From assembly GCF_004297405.1 (NCBI RefSeq), contig NZ_SCVC01000012.1, positions 1 through 64,000 of the forward strand: DNA of 64,000 nt, in the 5' to 3' direction. The first letter of the stretch is position 1. Every line of letters begins with the position of its first letter. This document shows, piece after piece, positions 8,589 to 17,339 of the stretch. A program made the translations under genes and the position numbers. The notes beneath the pieces were generated by a model. It ran no database searches. It was not told where the DNA came from and saw nothing but the letters and a program-made list of their open reading frames with translations. Source of the stretch: Reyranella sp. GTDB lineage: Bacteria > Pseudomonadota > Alphaproteobacteria > Reyranellales > Reyranellaceae.

Positions 8589-9890
8589 ATGTCAGTACTC
8601 TTGGCGACCCTGGCCCTCCTGCTCGCCGCGATCTTCGCAGTGTGCTGCGTGCTGCTCGCGTCCTTCATCGGCAGCTTGCTCTACATGGTGGTGCTGCATC
8701 ACCGGCTGAAGGAAGCAGGGTTGCGCCGCGAGGAGACGCTGCTCGCCACGCCATTGCCGCCGGATGCGGAGCTGCCGCATGTCGTGGTGCAGATCCCGTC
8801 GTTCAACGAAGGAGCCGTCGTGCGCCGCGGTGCTGAGTCGGCCGCTGACCTCGACTGGCCACGCGACAAGCTGCACATCCAGCTTCTCGACGACAGCACC
8901 GACGAGACCGCCGAGATGGTGCGCGCCGTGGCGTCCGAGTTGCGCGCCAAGGGCTTCGATGTGGTGGCGCTGCAGCGCACCGATCGTAGCGGCTACAAGG
9001 GCGGGGCCTTGCATGAGGCGATGCAGAAGACGCCCTACGACTACTTCGCGATCTTCGACGTCGATTACATCCCGCCGCCCGATTTTCTGCGTGTCTGCAT
9101 GCGGCCCTTCTTTGCCGAGCCCAAGACGGCTTTCGTGCAGGCCCGCTTCGACTTCCTCAATCCGCACGAGAACGCCCTCACCGAGATGCAGATGGTGACG
9201 CTCGACGCCCATCTCGGCATCGAGCAGGCGACGCGATGCTGGGCCGGCCATCCGCTGCCCTTCAACGGCACCTGTGGGATCTGGCAACGCGCGGCGATCG
9301 AGGCCGGCGGCGGCTGGAAGGGCGATACCGTCACTGAGGATCTCGATCTCACCTACCGCGGCTGGGTGAAGGGCTGGCGGGCGCTGTTCCTGACCAGCGT
9401 CGGTGTGCCGGGCGAATTGCCGGCCGACACCAAAACCTGGCTGCGTCAGCAGCAGCGGTGGCAGGACGGCTTCCGCCATGTCTCCTGGCGCATGTTTCCC
9501 GAGATCCTGAAGAGCCGCACCATCACACCTGCGGCCAAGGGCGCGGCGCTCCTGCACCTCTGTATGTCGCTCAATCAGCCGGTGCTGCTGGTTGGCGTTG
9601 CCGCCGGTCTGCTGGCGGCCCTGCTGGCGCCGTCGCTGATCCCGCTGCTGCTGACGCTGTTCATCATCACCTTCGCCTGGGTGCTGTTCTGCGCCACGAC
9701 CTTCCTGCGCGCCGGCCACAACTTCATTCGCGGCGGCGAAATCCCGCCGGGCGAGTTCGCGATTGTCCTTCTGCGTTTCGTCGGCGGTCAGGCCGCGACG
9801 GTGATCCGCTCGCTCGGCGTCCACGTCAAGAAGCTATTCAGCAAGCCCAAGCCCGTCGTCTTCGACCGCACGCCCAAGCGCGGTACCTGA
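8589..9890 (+). CDS. Processive family 2 glycosyltransferase, cellulose/mannan-synthase-like (second of tandem pair)
   Basis: This second synthase (433 residues) starts seven bases after the first one stops. It has two N-terminal helices, then LLDDS (D101/D102), FDVDY, VTEDLDL and QQQRW, and a C-terminal helix bundle. It is clearly homologous to the preceding protein throughout, including a shared terminal RTPKxGT motif. Two synthases side by side could make one heteropolymer, two polymers, or act as a heterodimer; sequence alone cannot decide. It is the last plus-strand gene of the envelope locus; the next genes converge on it. Confidence 0.85.
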   Translation: MSVLLATLALLLAAIFAVCCVLLASFIGSLLYMVVLHHRLKEAGLRREETLLATPLPPDAELPHVVVQIPSFNEGAVVRRGAESAADLDWPRDKLHIQLLDDSTDETAEMVRAVASELRAKGFDVVALQRTDRSGYKGGALHEAMQKTPYDYFAIFDVDYIPPPDFLRVCMRPFFAEPKTAFVQARFDFLNPHENALTEMQMVTLDAHLGIEQATRCWAGHPLPFNGTCGIWQRAAIEAGGGWKGDTVTEDLDLTYRGWVKGWRALFLTSVGVPGELPADTKTWLRQQQRWQDGFRHVSWRMFPEILKSRTITPAAKGAALLHLCMSLNQPVLLVGVAAGLLAALLAPSLIPLLLTLFIITFAWVLFCATTFLRAGHNFIRGGEIPPGEFAIVLLRFVGGQAATVIRSLGVHVKKLFSKPKPVVFDRTPKRGT

Positions 9891-9897
9891 ACCAGAA

Positions 9898-10860
9898 TCA
9901 GGCGAGGATGCTTTCGCGCAGCAGCGGATGATGTGCGCAGCGCAGGCCACCACCCGTCGCGATGGGACCGTCGAAGGGCTGGGGAATGACCTCGACCTTG
10001 CGCCGTTTCAGTTCGTCGATGACGCGAGCATTTTCAGCATCGACGATGGCATGCCCTTCTTCGAGGACCAGGCAGTTGGTGGCGAGTAGCGTCGCTTCTT
10101 CGACGGAGACCTCGATCTTGTCCCAGTCGCGCAACGACATGGGCAGGCCGTCGATCAGCTTTTGCGGGCAGTAGATCAGCAGGCCCGGCTTGACCAACGC
10201 CATCGCGCAATCGAGGTGCAGCACATTGGAGCGCAGAGCCACGGGGATCACGCGGTACCGGTCGCCCAGCAGCGCTTGCAGCCAGTCGGCGCCGGCCAGA
10301 TCGGAGGCGCAGCCCGAGATGCCAACATAGATTTCGTAGCCATTGAGCAGCGTATCACCGCCCTCGAGGAACGGTCCGTCGACGCAGCCGGGCGAGCCCA
10401 GCGGCACGCTGGACCAACGGGCGCCGCGTTGCTGGACGACCTGCTGAATGATTGGCCGCAGACCATAGCGCTCGCGCTGCCGGCACTTCAGCCGCAACGA
10501 CGCGTCGATGACGTGATGGCCGACGACGATCATACCGTCGCGCGGGAAAAGCTGGGCGCCTTCACCGTTGGGCGCCATGAAGACGCGTTCTTCGCCCTTC
10601 AGTTGCTCGGGACGATGGACGGTGACGCCTTGGTGCGCCACCAACTCGGCCAACGCATCGGCCTGACGCTCGATGAGCTTTGCCCTCTCCGGATCGACGT
10701 CGATCAGGCGCTTGCCGACATAGGCGCGGCTGAAGTCGGCCCCGTCGGGCGTCAACCAGCGCTGCGAAGGCTCATGGAAAACGACGAAATCCTCGGCGGG
10801 CGAAATCCCGATGACGACCTCGCGCAGCTTGCCCCACTCGTGATGAGCGCCGAACAGCAT
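9898..10860 (-). CDS. Amidinotransferase / guanidino-modifying enzyme (glycine amidinotransferase-like)
   Basis: The protein of 320 residues has the pentein fold signatures of the AGAT/inosamine amidinotransferase group: FPRD, EGGD, LHLD (the catalytic His-Asp region) and a C-terminal GGGLRCAHHP with the nucleophile C308. Such enzymes move or hydrolyse an amidino group from arginine-like donors through a Cys-amidino intermediate. It begins only three bases after the ManC stop on the same strand, so the two are probably co-transcribed. In this setting it might place an amidino group on an amine of a surface glycan or lipid, but a small-molecule role such as guanidinoacetate synthesis or dimethylarginine hydrolysis is equally possible. 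Confidence 0.75.
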   Translation of the reverse strand: MLFGAHHEWGKLREVVIGISPAEDFVVFHEPSQRWLTPDGADFSRAYVGKRLIDVDPERAKLIERQADALAELVAHQGVTVHRPEQLKGEERVFMAPNGEGAQLFPRDGMIVVGHHVIDASLRLKCRQRERYGLRPIIQQVVQQRGARWSSVPLGSPGCVDGPFLEGGDTLLNGYEIYVGISGCASDLAGADWLQALLGDRYRVIPVALRSNVLHLDCAMALVKPGLLIYCPQKLIDGLPMSLRDWDKIEVSVEEATLLATNCLVLEEGHAIVDAENARVIDELKRRKVEVIPQPFDGPIATGGGLRCAHHPLLRESILA

Positions 10861-10863
10861 CCG

Positions 10864-12270
10864 TCAGACGCGCGCGTAGATGTCTTCGTAGCGGACGATA
10901 TCGTCTTCCTCGACATAGTCGCCGGTCTGAACCTCGACCACTTCCAGCAGGTCGGGGCCGGGATTGGCGAGGCGGTGGATGCCGCCGATCGGGATGTAGG
11001 TCGATTCGTTCTCGTGCAGCGTCGTGATCTGGCCGTCGAGCGTCACCTCGGCGACACCCTTCACGACCACCCAATGCTCGGCGCGGCGGTTATGGCTCTG
11101 CAGGCTGAGCTTGGCACCGGGATTGACCGTAAGCCGCTTGGCGCGGAAGCGCTCGCCGCGGTCGATGTCCTGGTAGCTGCCCCACGGGCGGTGGATCACC
11201 GCATGCTCGGTGGCGGCGCGGTGGTTGCCGTCCGACATACGCTGCACCACGTCCTTCAGGCGCGGGAGGTTGTCGCGATGGCCAACCAGCACGGCGTCGT
11301 TCATCGCCACGACCACGACATCCTCGACGCCGATCACCGCCGTCAGCGGCCCATCGGAGCGGATGTAGGAGTTGCGCACATGGTCGATCTCGACCGGACC
11401 TTCGGTGACGTTGCCGGCGCTATCGGACTCGCCGACATCGAGCAGCGCGTCCCAGGTGCCGAGATCAGACCAGCGGAACTTGGCCGGCACCACCCAGCAC
11501 TTGTCGGTGCGTTCCATCACGGCATAGTCGATCGACTTAGCCGGCGCCTTGGCGAAGGCCTCGGCGTCGAGGAACACCGTCGAACCGGTCTTTCTGGCTT
11601 TGGCAACGGCCTCTTCGGCCGCGGCGGCCATGGCAGGCTCGAAGCGCACCATTTCCGAGAGCATCAGTTCGGGGGGGAAGAGGAAGTTGCCGCTATTCCA
11701 CAGAAGGCCCTCGGCGATGTAGCGCAGTGCCGTCTGGGCATTGGGCTTTTCGACGAAGGCGGCGACCTTCTGCACTGGGCCGATGCGCTCGCTGCCCGGC
11801 CGGATGTAGCCGTAGTCGGTCTTGGGTTCCGTCGGCGGAATGCCAAAGGTCACGATGCCGCCCTGCTGCACGGCGTTGAGGCCATCGCGGCAGCCCCCCA
11901 GAAACTCTTCCGCGCCGATCACCAGATGGTCCGAGGCCAACGCCAGCACGGCCTTGGCACCGAGGTTGCGGGTGTAGACGGCGGCGGCAGCCATGGCCGG
12001 GCCGGAATCGCGGCGCGACGGCTCGACCAGGATGTCGATCTCGATGCCGACCTCGCTGGCCTGCTTCTCGGCCATGAAACGATAGGCATCGTTGGTCGCG
12101 ATGACTGGCCGACTGAACAGGCCGCGATCGGCGACGCGTACCAGAGTCTGCTGGAAGGTCGATTGCTTGCCCAGCAACGGCACGAACTGCTTGGGCATGC
12201 TCTCGCGCGACAGCGGCCACAGGCGCTTGCCGGAGCCTCCGACCAGGATGACGGGCGTGATCTGAGCCAT
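10864..12270 (-). CDS. manC: Mannose-1-phosphate guanylyltransferase / mannose-6-phosphate isomerase, bifunctional
   Basis: ATG at 12270 starts MAQITPVILVGGSGKRLWPLSRE; in-frame sequence upstream lacks any conserved feature, so this start is preferred (468 residues). The N-terminal nucleotidyltransferase domain carries GGSGKRLWPLSR and PKQF. The C-terminal cupin carries HRPWGSYQ and HNRRAEHW, the type II mannose-6-phosphate isomerase signature. It makes mannose-1-phosphate into GDP-mannose and probably also supplies mannose-6-phosphate from fructose-6-phosphate. GDP-mannose would feed the glycosyltransferases on the plus strand. Confidence 0.92.
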   Translation of the reverse strand: MAQITPVILVGGSGKRLWPLSRESMPKQFVPLLGKQSTFQQTLVRVADRGLFSRPVIATNDAYRFMAEKQASEVGIEIDILVEPSRRDSGPAMAAAAVYTRNLGAKAVLALASDHLVIGAEEFLGGCRDGLNAVQQGGIVTFGIPPTEPKTDYGYIRPGSERIGPVQKVAAFVEKPNAQTALRYIAEGLLWNSGNFLFPPELMLSEMVRFEPAMAAAAEEAVAKARKTGSTVFLDAEAFAKAPAKSIDYAVMERTDKCWVVPAKFRWSDLGTWDALLDVGESDSAGNVTEGPVEIDHVRNSYIRSDGPLTAVIGVEDVVVVAMNDAVLVGHRDNLPRLKDVVQRMSDGNHRAATEHAVIHRPWGSYQDIDRGERFRAKRLTVNPGAKLSLQSHNRRAEHWVVVKGVAEVTLDGQITTLHENESTYIPIGGIHRLANPGPDLLEVVEVQTGDYVEEDDIVRYEDIYARV

Positions 12271-12286
12271 GGCGACTGCTTTCGTT

Positions 12287-13975
12287 TTAACGGGCGGCCG
12301 AGGCCGCATGTTGGGCCGCGATATAACCGAAGGTGAGGGCCGGGCCAATGGTGATGCCCGCACCCGGATAGGTGCCGCCCATGACACTGGTCATGTCGTT
12401 ACCTGCGGCATACAGGCCGCGAATAGGGGCTCCCGTGCCGTCGAGTACGCGGGCATGGCCGTCGACCCTCAACCCCAGGAAAGTGCCGATATCGCCGGGG
12501 ATCATTTTCATGGCGTAGAACGGCGCTTGCACGAGCGGTGCGAGACAGGGATTGGGCCCGTGGGTCGGATCGCCGTTGAAGCGGTGATACGCGTCAGTGC
12601 CCTTGCCGAATTCGGGATCCGTTCCGCGTGCAGCGTGCGTATTGAATTGCTCGACGGTGTCTTGCAGGGCGTCTGCGGAGACTCCGAGCTTACCTGCCAG
12701 TTCCTTCCAGCTTCCCGCACTCAGCAGATAGCTATTACGGAGGTGCGGCCCGAGCGGCAGAGGCGCCGGGCCGATGGCGCCCATGCCGTAGCGCCTGATC
12801 GCGCGATGGTCACAGATCAGCCAGCAGCTCGTTTCGGCGCGACCACGGCAGGCTTCGACCATGGCCGGTACGAAGTCATGATAGGAGGCGGACTCGTTGG
12901 TGAACCGTCGGCCTGTCGCATCGACAGCGATGTAGCCGGGTTTGCCGCGTTCGTAGAAGTGCGGAAAGGGCAGGGTCGATCCATTAGGTTGCGGCACCAG
13001 TGAGACCGGTACCCAGGCCGCGGCATATGCCACATCCTCTGCCATCGTGCCGCCTGCCGACTGGCCGAGCCGAATGCCATCACCTCGATTGCCCGGCGGT
13101 GGCGCCGAGCGGTGCGCATGCCCTTCGCGCACATGGCCGTAGTAACGGCGCTTCAGATCGTCGTCGGCCGGGAAGCCGCCGCAGGCCAGCACGACACCAT
13201 GGCGTGCACGGATCTCCTGCCGCTGGCCGTTGCGCTGCACGATCGCACCGATAACGGCGCCGTCGCGCTGCATCAACTCGATCACCGGACTCTCAAGCCA
13301 GAGATCGATGCCACGCTCCTGGGCGGAAAGTGCCAATCCTGCGATCAGGGCATTGCCGTTGGTGAGGCGTGTGCCGCGCTCGTGGTTGAGGCGATCGACG
13401 GCATAGCGCGCCGTCATGCCCGCCACATGAAGCGCCGAGCGGGCGGAGCGCGTCATGCGGAAGACATGCGGCAGGTCGTTGCGGCCGAGCATCATGCCGC
13501 CGAACGCCATCATGGTGCGCAATGGCGCGCGCAGCTCGGCGAAGCGCTTACCGAGACGGCGTCCATCGAATGGGAGAGGGAGCAGCGATCGGCCGCCCTG
13601 CGCGGCGCCCGCCTTGGTCGGATGGTAATCCGCCCAGATCGGCACTGCCTCGTAGCGGACATAGGTGTTCTTCTCGATGAACTCGACGGCCGGATTGCAG
13701 TTGTCGAGGAAGGCGTTGGCGAGTTCGAGATTGAGCCGGTTGCCTGCTTCCTGCTGGAGGTAGGTAAGAGCTTCTTCTTTCGAGTCGGCGATGCCCAACG
13801 CGCGGCCGTGCCGGTTGCTAGGGATCCAGATTACGCCGGCAGAGTAGGCCGTGGTGCCGCCGAACTGAGGTTCTTTCTCGACCATCAGCACGCTCAGGCC
13901 TGCATGTGAGGCGGTGAGTGCCGCCGAAAAGCCGGCAGCGCCCGAGCCAACGACGAGGAGGTCAGTTTCGATCAT
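12287..13975 (-). CDS. FAD-dependent oxidoreductase, 3-ketosteroid-dehydrogenase / fumarate-reductase flavoprotein family
   Basis: ATG at 13975 overlaps the TGA of the upstream channel gene and begins a Rossmann motif (LLVVGSGAAGFSAA); length 562 residues. A GGTTAYSAG segment after the first domain and GGTYPGAG...TIGPALTFGYIAA near the C-terminus are typical of the FAD_binding_2 group that includes 3-ketosteroid dehydrogenases and urocanate/fumarate reductases. It likely dehydrogenates a steroid- or enoate-like substrate. A longer in-frame extension toward 14560 lies entirely over the channel gene and is not real. The coupling to an ion channel is odd. Confidence 0.82.
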   Translation of the reverse strand: MIETDLLVVGSGAAGFSAALTASHAGLSVLMVEKEPQFGGTTAYSAGVIWIPSNRHGRALGIADSKEEALTYLQQEAGNRLNLELANAFLDNCNPAVEFIEKNTYVRYEAVPIWADYHPTKAGAAQGGRSLLPLPFDGRRLGKRFAELRAPLRTMMAFGGMMLGRNDLPHVFRMTRSARSALHVAGMTARYAVDRLNHERGTRLTNGNALIAGLALSAQERGIDLWLESPVIELMQRDGAVIGAIVQRNGQRQEIRARHGVVLACGGFPADDDLKRRYYGHVREGHAHRSAPPPGNRGDGIRLGQSAGGTMAEDVAYAAAWVPVSLVPQPNGSTLPFPHFYERGKPGYIAVDATGRRFTNESASYHDFVPAMVEACRGRAETSCWLICDHRAIRRYGMGAIGPAPLPLGPHLRNSYLLSAGSWKELAGKLGVSADALQDTVEQFNTHAARGTDPEFGKGTDAYHRFNGDPTHGPNPCLAPLVQAPFYAMKMIPGDIGTFLGLRVDGHARVLDGTGAPIRGLYAAGNDMTSVMGGTYPGAGITIGPALTFGYIAAQHAASAAR

Positions 13976-15156
13976 CGTTTGCCTTCGCGGCCGAGATTCT
14001 CCTCGCGCCGCCGTTTGGCCTCGTTTTCCACCGCTTCGGCCAGCGCCGGGATGTGCGAGGCGATCTCGTAGAAGTCGCTGGCGTAGAGGACCAACAGGGT
14101 CGTCGGCCGCGTCGTCGCGACGGAGGCGGCGCGTGGCTGGCGATTGAGCAGCGCCATTTCGCCGAAGAACGCACCGTCGTCCAACCGCACGGAGCCGCCG
14201 GTCGGCAGTCGCACCTCGACCTCGCCGTTTGAGATGAAGAACATCGAGTCGCCGGGATCGCCTCGGCGCAGCACCGTCACGTGGGCCGGGTAGTAGCGCG
14301 TGCGCAGCTTGCCCACGATCTCCGACAAGGTGACGACGCCGAGCGATGCGAAGATCGGCACCCGCGAAACCTGGTCCCAGACACGCAGGTACTCGCGCCG
14401 CCGTTCCTCCTGGGCAAAGCCAGTCGCGAGCACGCCGGTCATCAACGCGAGCACCGCGATGCCGCTGATCATGAGCAGCGAGCCGATCATGCGACCGCCA
14501 GCGGTGAGTGGTACGACGTCGCCGTAGCCCGTGGTGGTCAGCGTGACGACGGCCCACCACATGGCATTGGGCAGGTTGCCGAAAGCTTCAGGTTGCTTCA
14601 CCCGCTCGAACATGTGCGCGGCGGTGGCGGCGGCCATCAGCAGGATGGCGAAGACGATCAGGACGCTCGCGATCGGCGCACGCTCGTTCGAGATCACGCG
14701 CGCAAGGGTGCCGAAGGCCGGCGCATGCAGGCCTAGCTTCAAGATCCAGAGGATGCAGAAGACCGAAGCCGTATCTGCGCCACTGATGCTGTACCCGCCC
14801 GTCATCATGACGACCGGCATGATCGCCAGCAGGCCGATCAGACCGGGAAGAGAAACAATCCAATGCAGCCGCGCCCTGGTGGGTGACTTGTCGACGTAAG
14901 CGGGTATCTCAGGGGCAACCCAGAGGCGGGCCAGGTACTCCACCAGGAAGATTATCGTGACGATCCAGATCGCCCCGCGCAGATAGACGCGGTGTCCCGA
15001 CGCGAATTCGTCGATCGAGAGCAGAATTACCGCCAGCAGGCCGACAGCCAGGACGGTCAGATGGAAGGTCCGCCAGCGCCGCGCAGCGGGGCTGGGCTCG
15101 GAAGGGCGCAGGACCGAGAAAACCTGCCATCGGAGTTTCTTTGACGCGGCCGTCAC
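13972..15156 (-). CDS. Cyclic-nucleotide-gated K+ channel-like protein (six-TM channel plus cNMP-binding domain)
   Basis: Six hydrophobic segments precede a pore loop with the potassium selectivity filter TLTTTGYGD. A C-terminal cyclic-nucleotide-binding domain follows, with GDPGDSMFFISNGEVEV and FFGEMALLNRQPRAASV, where the Arg in PRAASV is the expected phosphate contact. This is the architecture of MlotiK1-type bacterial channels. The N-terminus is uncertain: GTG 15156 gives 394 residues and avoids running over the HyuA gene on the other strand, so I prefer it to the longer frame to 15543. No strong ribosome binding site is visible. It overlaps the flavoprotein gene by four bases. Confidence 0.85.
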   Translation of the reverse strand: MTAASKKLRWQVFSVLRPSEPSPAARRWRTFHLTVLAVGLLAVILLSIDEFASGHRVYLRGAIWIVTIIFLVEYLARLWVAPEIPAYVDKSPTRARLHWIVSLPGLIGLLAIMPVVMMTGGYSISGADTASVFCILWILKLGLHAPAFGTLARVISNERAPIASVLIVFAILLMAAATAAHMFERVKQPEAFGNLPNAMWWAVVTLTTTGYGDVVPLTAGGRMIGSLLMISGIAVLALMTGVLATGFAQEERRREYLRVWDQVSRVPIFASLGVVTLSEIVGKLRTRYYPAHVTVLRRGDPGDSMFFISNGEVEVRLPTGGSVRLDDGAFFGEMALLNRQPRAASVATTRPTTLLVLYASDFYEIASHIPALAEAVENEAKRRREENLGREGKR

Positions 15157-15250
15157 AGAGCGACCATAGGCGGCTTGGCCTGCCAATTGCAACGAAAGGA
15201 GGCCCGGTCTACGGTCGCGCCCGCGTCGCGGTAAGAGGTATCTGATCAAG

Positions 15251-17329
15251 GTGGCTAACGATTTGCGAATCGCCGTCGATATCGGCGGCACTTTCACGGA
15301 TGTGGTGTTGGAAGAGGGGACCCGGCGGCTCACACGCAAGCTGCTGACGACACCCCAGCGGCCTGAGGAGGCGGTGCTCCAAGGCGTCCGCCTGATCCTG
15401 GGCGATGCCGGCAAGGGTTTCGGCGACATCGCCGTGTTCGTGCACGGCACGACACTCGCGACCAACGCCGTCATCGAACGGCGCGGCGCACGCACGGCAC
15501 TTGTCGCGACGGAAGGCTTCCGCGATGTCCTCGATATCGCCAACGAAAGTCGCTACGACCAGTACGATCTCACCATCGAAAAGCCCAGGCCCCTGGTGCC
15601 CCGTGCGCTGCGCTTCACGGTCCCGGAGCGCATGGACGTGCATGGCAAGGTTCGGCTGCCGCTCGACGAGGCCGCTGTCCGCGAACTCGCCAAGCAGCTC
15701 AGGGCCGAAGGCATCGAAAGCGTTGCCGTCGCTTTCATGCACTCCTACGTCAACCCTGCCCACGAGCGGCGAGTGCGTGACGTCCTGAAGGCGGAGTTGC
15801 CCGATCTCTGGGTGACGCTCTCCAGTGAAGTCTGCCCCGAGGTGCGCGAGTACGAGCGCACGTCGACGGCTGTCGCCAATGCCTATGTGCAGCCGCTGAT
15901 GGATTCCTATCTTGCGCGTATGCAGGCGGCCTTCGTCACTGAAAAATTCAAGGGCACAATCTATCTCGTGACGTCCGGCGGCGGTCTCACCGCCATCGAG
16001 ACGGCGCGACGTTTCCCGGTACGTCTGGTCGAATCAGGCCCGGCCGGTGGCGCAATCTTTGCTGCACAGGTCGCGGCCCGCGCTGGCGAGAAGCGGGCGC
16101 TGAGCTACGACATGGGTGGCACCACGGCCAAGATTTGCCTGATCGACGACTACCAGCCGCACACGGCGCGGCTGTTCGAGGTCGACCGTGCCGCGCGCTT
16201 TCTCAAGGGCTCGGGCCTGCCGGTGCGCATCCCGGTCATCGAGATGGTCGAGATCGGTGCAGGCGGCGGCTCGATTGCGCGACTCGATGCATTGAAGCGG
16301 GTCACTGTGGGGCCGGAGAGCGCGGGCGCGGAACCGGGACCGGCTTGCTATGGTCGCGGTGGTCGGCATCCCGCCGTCACCGACGCCAACGTCGTGCTGG
16401 GTACGATCGATCCTGCGCATTTCGCGGGTGGCTCGATTGCGCTCGATATCGAGGCGGCCCGCGGGGCACTGGAGCGCGACGTGGCCGAAGGCATCGGGCT
16501 TTCGACCGAGATGGGCGCCTATGCCATCTATGAGATGGTGTCGGAAAACATGGCGAGCGCCGCGCGTGTGCATGCGGCCGAGCGTGGTGCGGTCGTCAAC
16601 CAGTATGCCTTAGTAGCGTTTGGTGGTGGTGCGCCGCTGCATGCCGCACGGGTCGCCGAAAAGATCGGTGTCCAACGTGTGATTGTGCCGCCCAATGCCG
16701 GTGTCGGTTCGGCGGTGGGCTTCCTGGCCGCCCCTGTGTCCTACGAGCTGGTACGCAGCCGCTACATGCGCCTCGACACGTTCGAGGCTGCCGCGGCAAC
16801 CGAACTCCTGAGCGAGATGAGCGCCGAGGCAACAGCTCTCGTGGCACCGGGTGCGCGGGGCCTGCCGATGTTCGAACGTCGTGTCGCGTTCATGCGCTAT
16901 GTGGGACAGGGCCATGAGATCATGGTGACCCTGCCGCAGCGGCCGCTCACCGAGGCGGATACGCAGGCGCTGCGCGAGGCCTATGAGAAGGACTATGCCG
17001 TCCTGTTCGAACGGCACATTCCCAACGCTGCCATCGAGGTCCTGAGCTGGTCGGTGCAGGTTTCGACCGAGGCCAAGCGGCCGGAAGTGCAGGGCAAGGC
17101 GGGGACGGCGCCTGTACCCAAGCCCGTAGGCCGACGGCCAGTGTTCGACGGCCGCAGCGGCAAATCGGCCGAGGTGCCGGTGTACCGCCGCGAGAGCCTG
17201 CCGCCGGGGAGCGTATTCCCGGGGCCGGCGATCGTCGCCGAGGACGAGACCTCGACCTTTATTTCCGCGAGTTTTGCCGCGCATATCGATGCGTCCGGCT
17301 GTATCGTCATGGATCGCAAGGACGCGTGA
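15251..17329 (+). CDS. hyuA: Hydantoinase/oxoprolinase subunit A (N-methylhydantoinase type)
   Basis: GTG start at 15251; 692 residues. The ATPase core is visible as DIGGTFTDVV at the N-terminus, VHGTTLATNAVIERRGA and YDMGGTTAK. These belong to the HyuA/5-oxoprolinase A/acetone carboxylase beta superfamily, which hydrolyses ATP to activate an amide or ring carbonyl. It works with HyuB, encoded 10 bp downstream. The substrate cannot be read from sequence; N-methylhydantoin, hydantoin or 5-oxoproline are the usual ones. A TRAP transporter follows in the same orientation and is the likely importer for the substrate. Confidence 0.9.
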   Translation: MANDLRIAVDIGGTFTDVVLEEGTRRLTRKLLTTPQRPEEAVLQGVRLILGDAGKGFGDIAVFVHGTTLATNAVIERRGARTALVATEGFRDVLDIANESRYDQYDLTIEKPRPLVPRALRFTVPERMDVHGKVRLPLDEAAVRELAKQLRAEGIESVAVAFMHSYVNPAHERRVRDVLKAELPDLWVTLSSEVCPEVREYERTSTAVANAYVQPLMDSYLARMQAAFVTEKFKGTIYLVTSGGGLTAIETARRFPVRLVESGPAGGAIFAAQVAARAGEKRALSYDMGGTTAKICLIDDYQPHTARLFEVDRAARFLKGSGLPVRIPVIEMVEIGAGGGSIARLDALKRVTVGPESAGAEPGPACYGRGGRHPAVTDANVVLGTIDPAHFAGGSIALDIEAARGALERDVAEGIGLSTEMGAYAIYEMVSENMASAARVHAAERGAVVNQYALVAFGGGAPLHAARVAEKIGVQRVIVPPNAGVGSAVGFLAAPVSYELVRSRYMRLDTFEAAAATELLSEMSAEATALVAPGARGLPMFERRVAFMRYVGQGHEIMVTLPQRPLTEADTQALREAYEKDYAVLFERHIPNAAIEVLSWSVQVSTEAKRPEVQGKAGTAPVPKPVGRRPVFDGRSGKSAEVPVYRRESLPPGSVFPGPAIVAEDETSTFISASFAAHIDASGCIVMDRKDA

Positions 17330-17339
17330 GGAACCACCG

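Noticed and set aside
10162-12336. A 724-codon plus-strand frame opposite the amidinotransferase and manC
   Set aside because: Both minus-strand genes have full catalytic motifs; the plus frame crosses the gene boundary and shows none.
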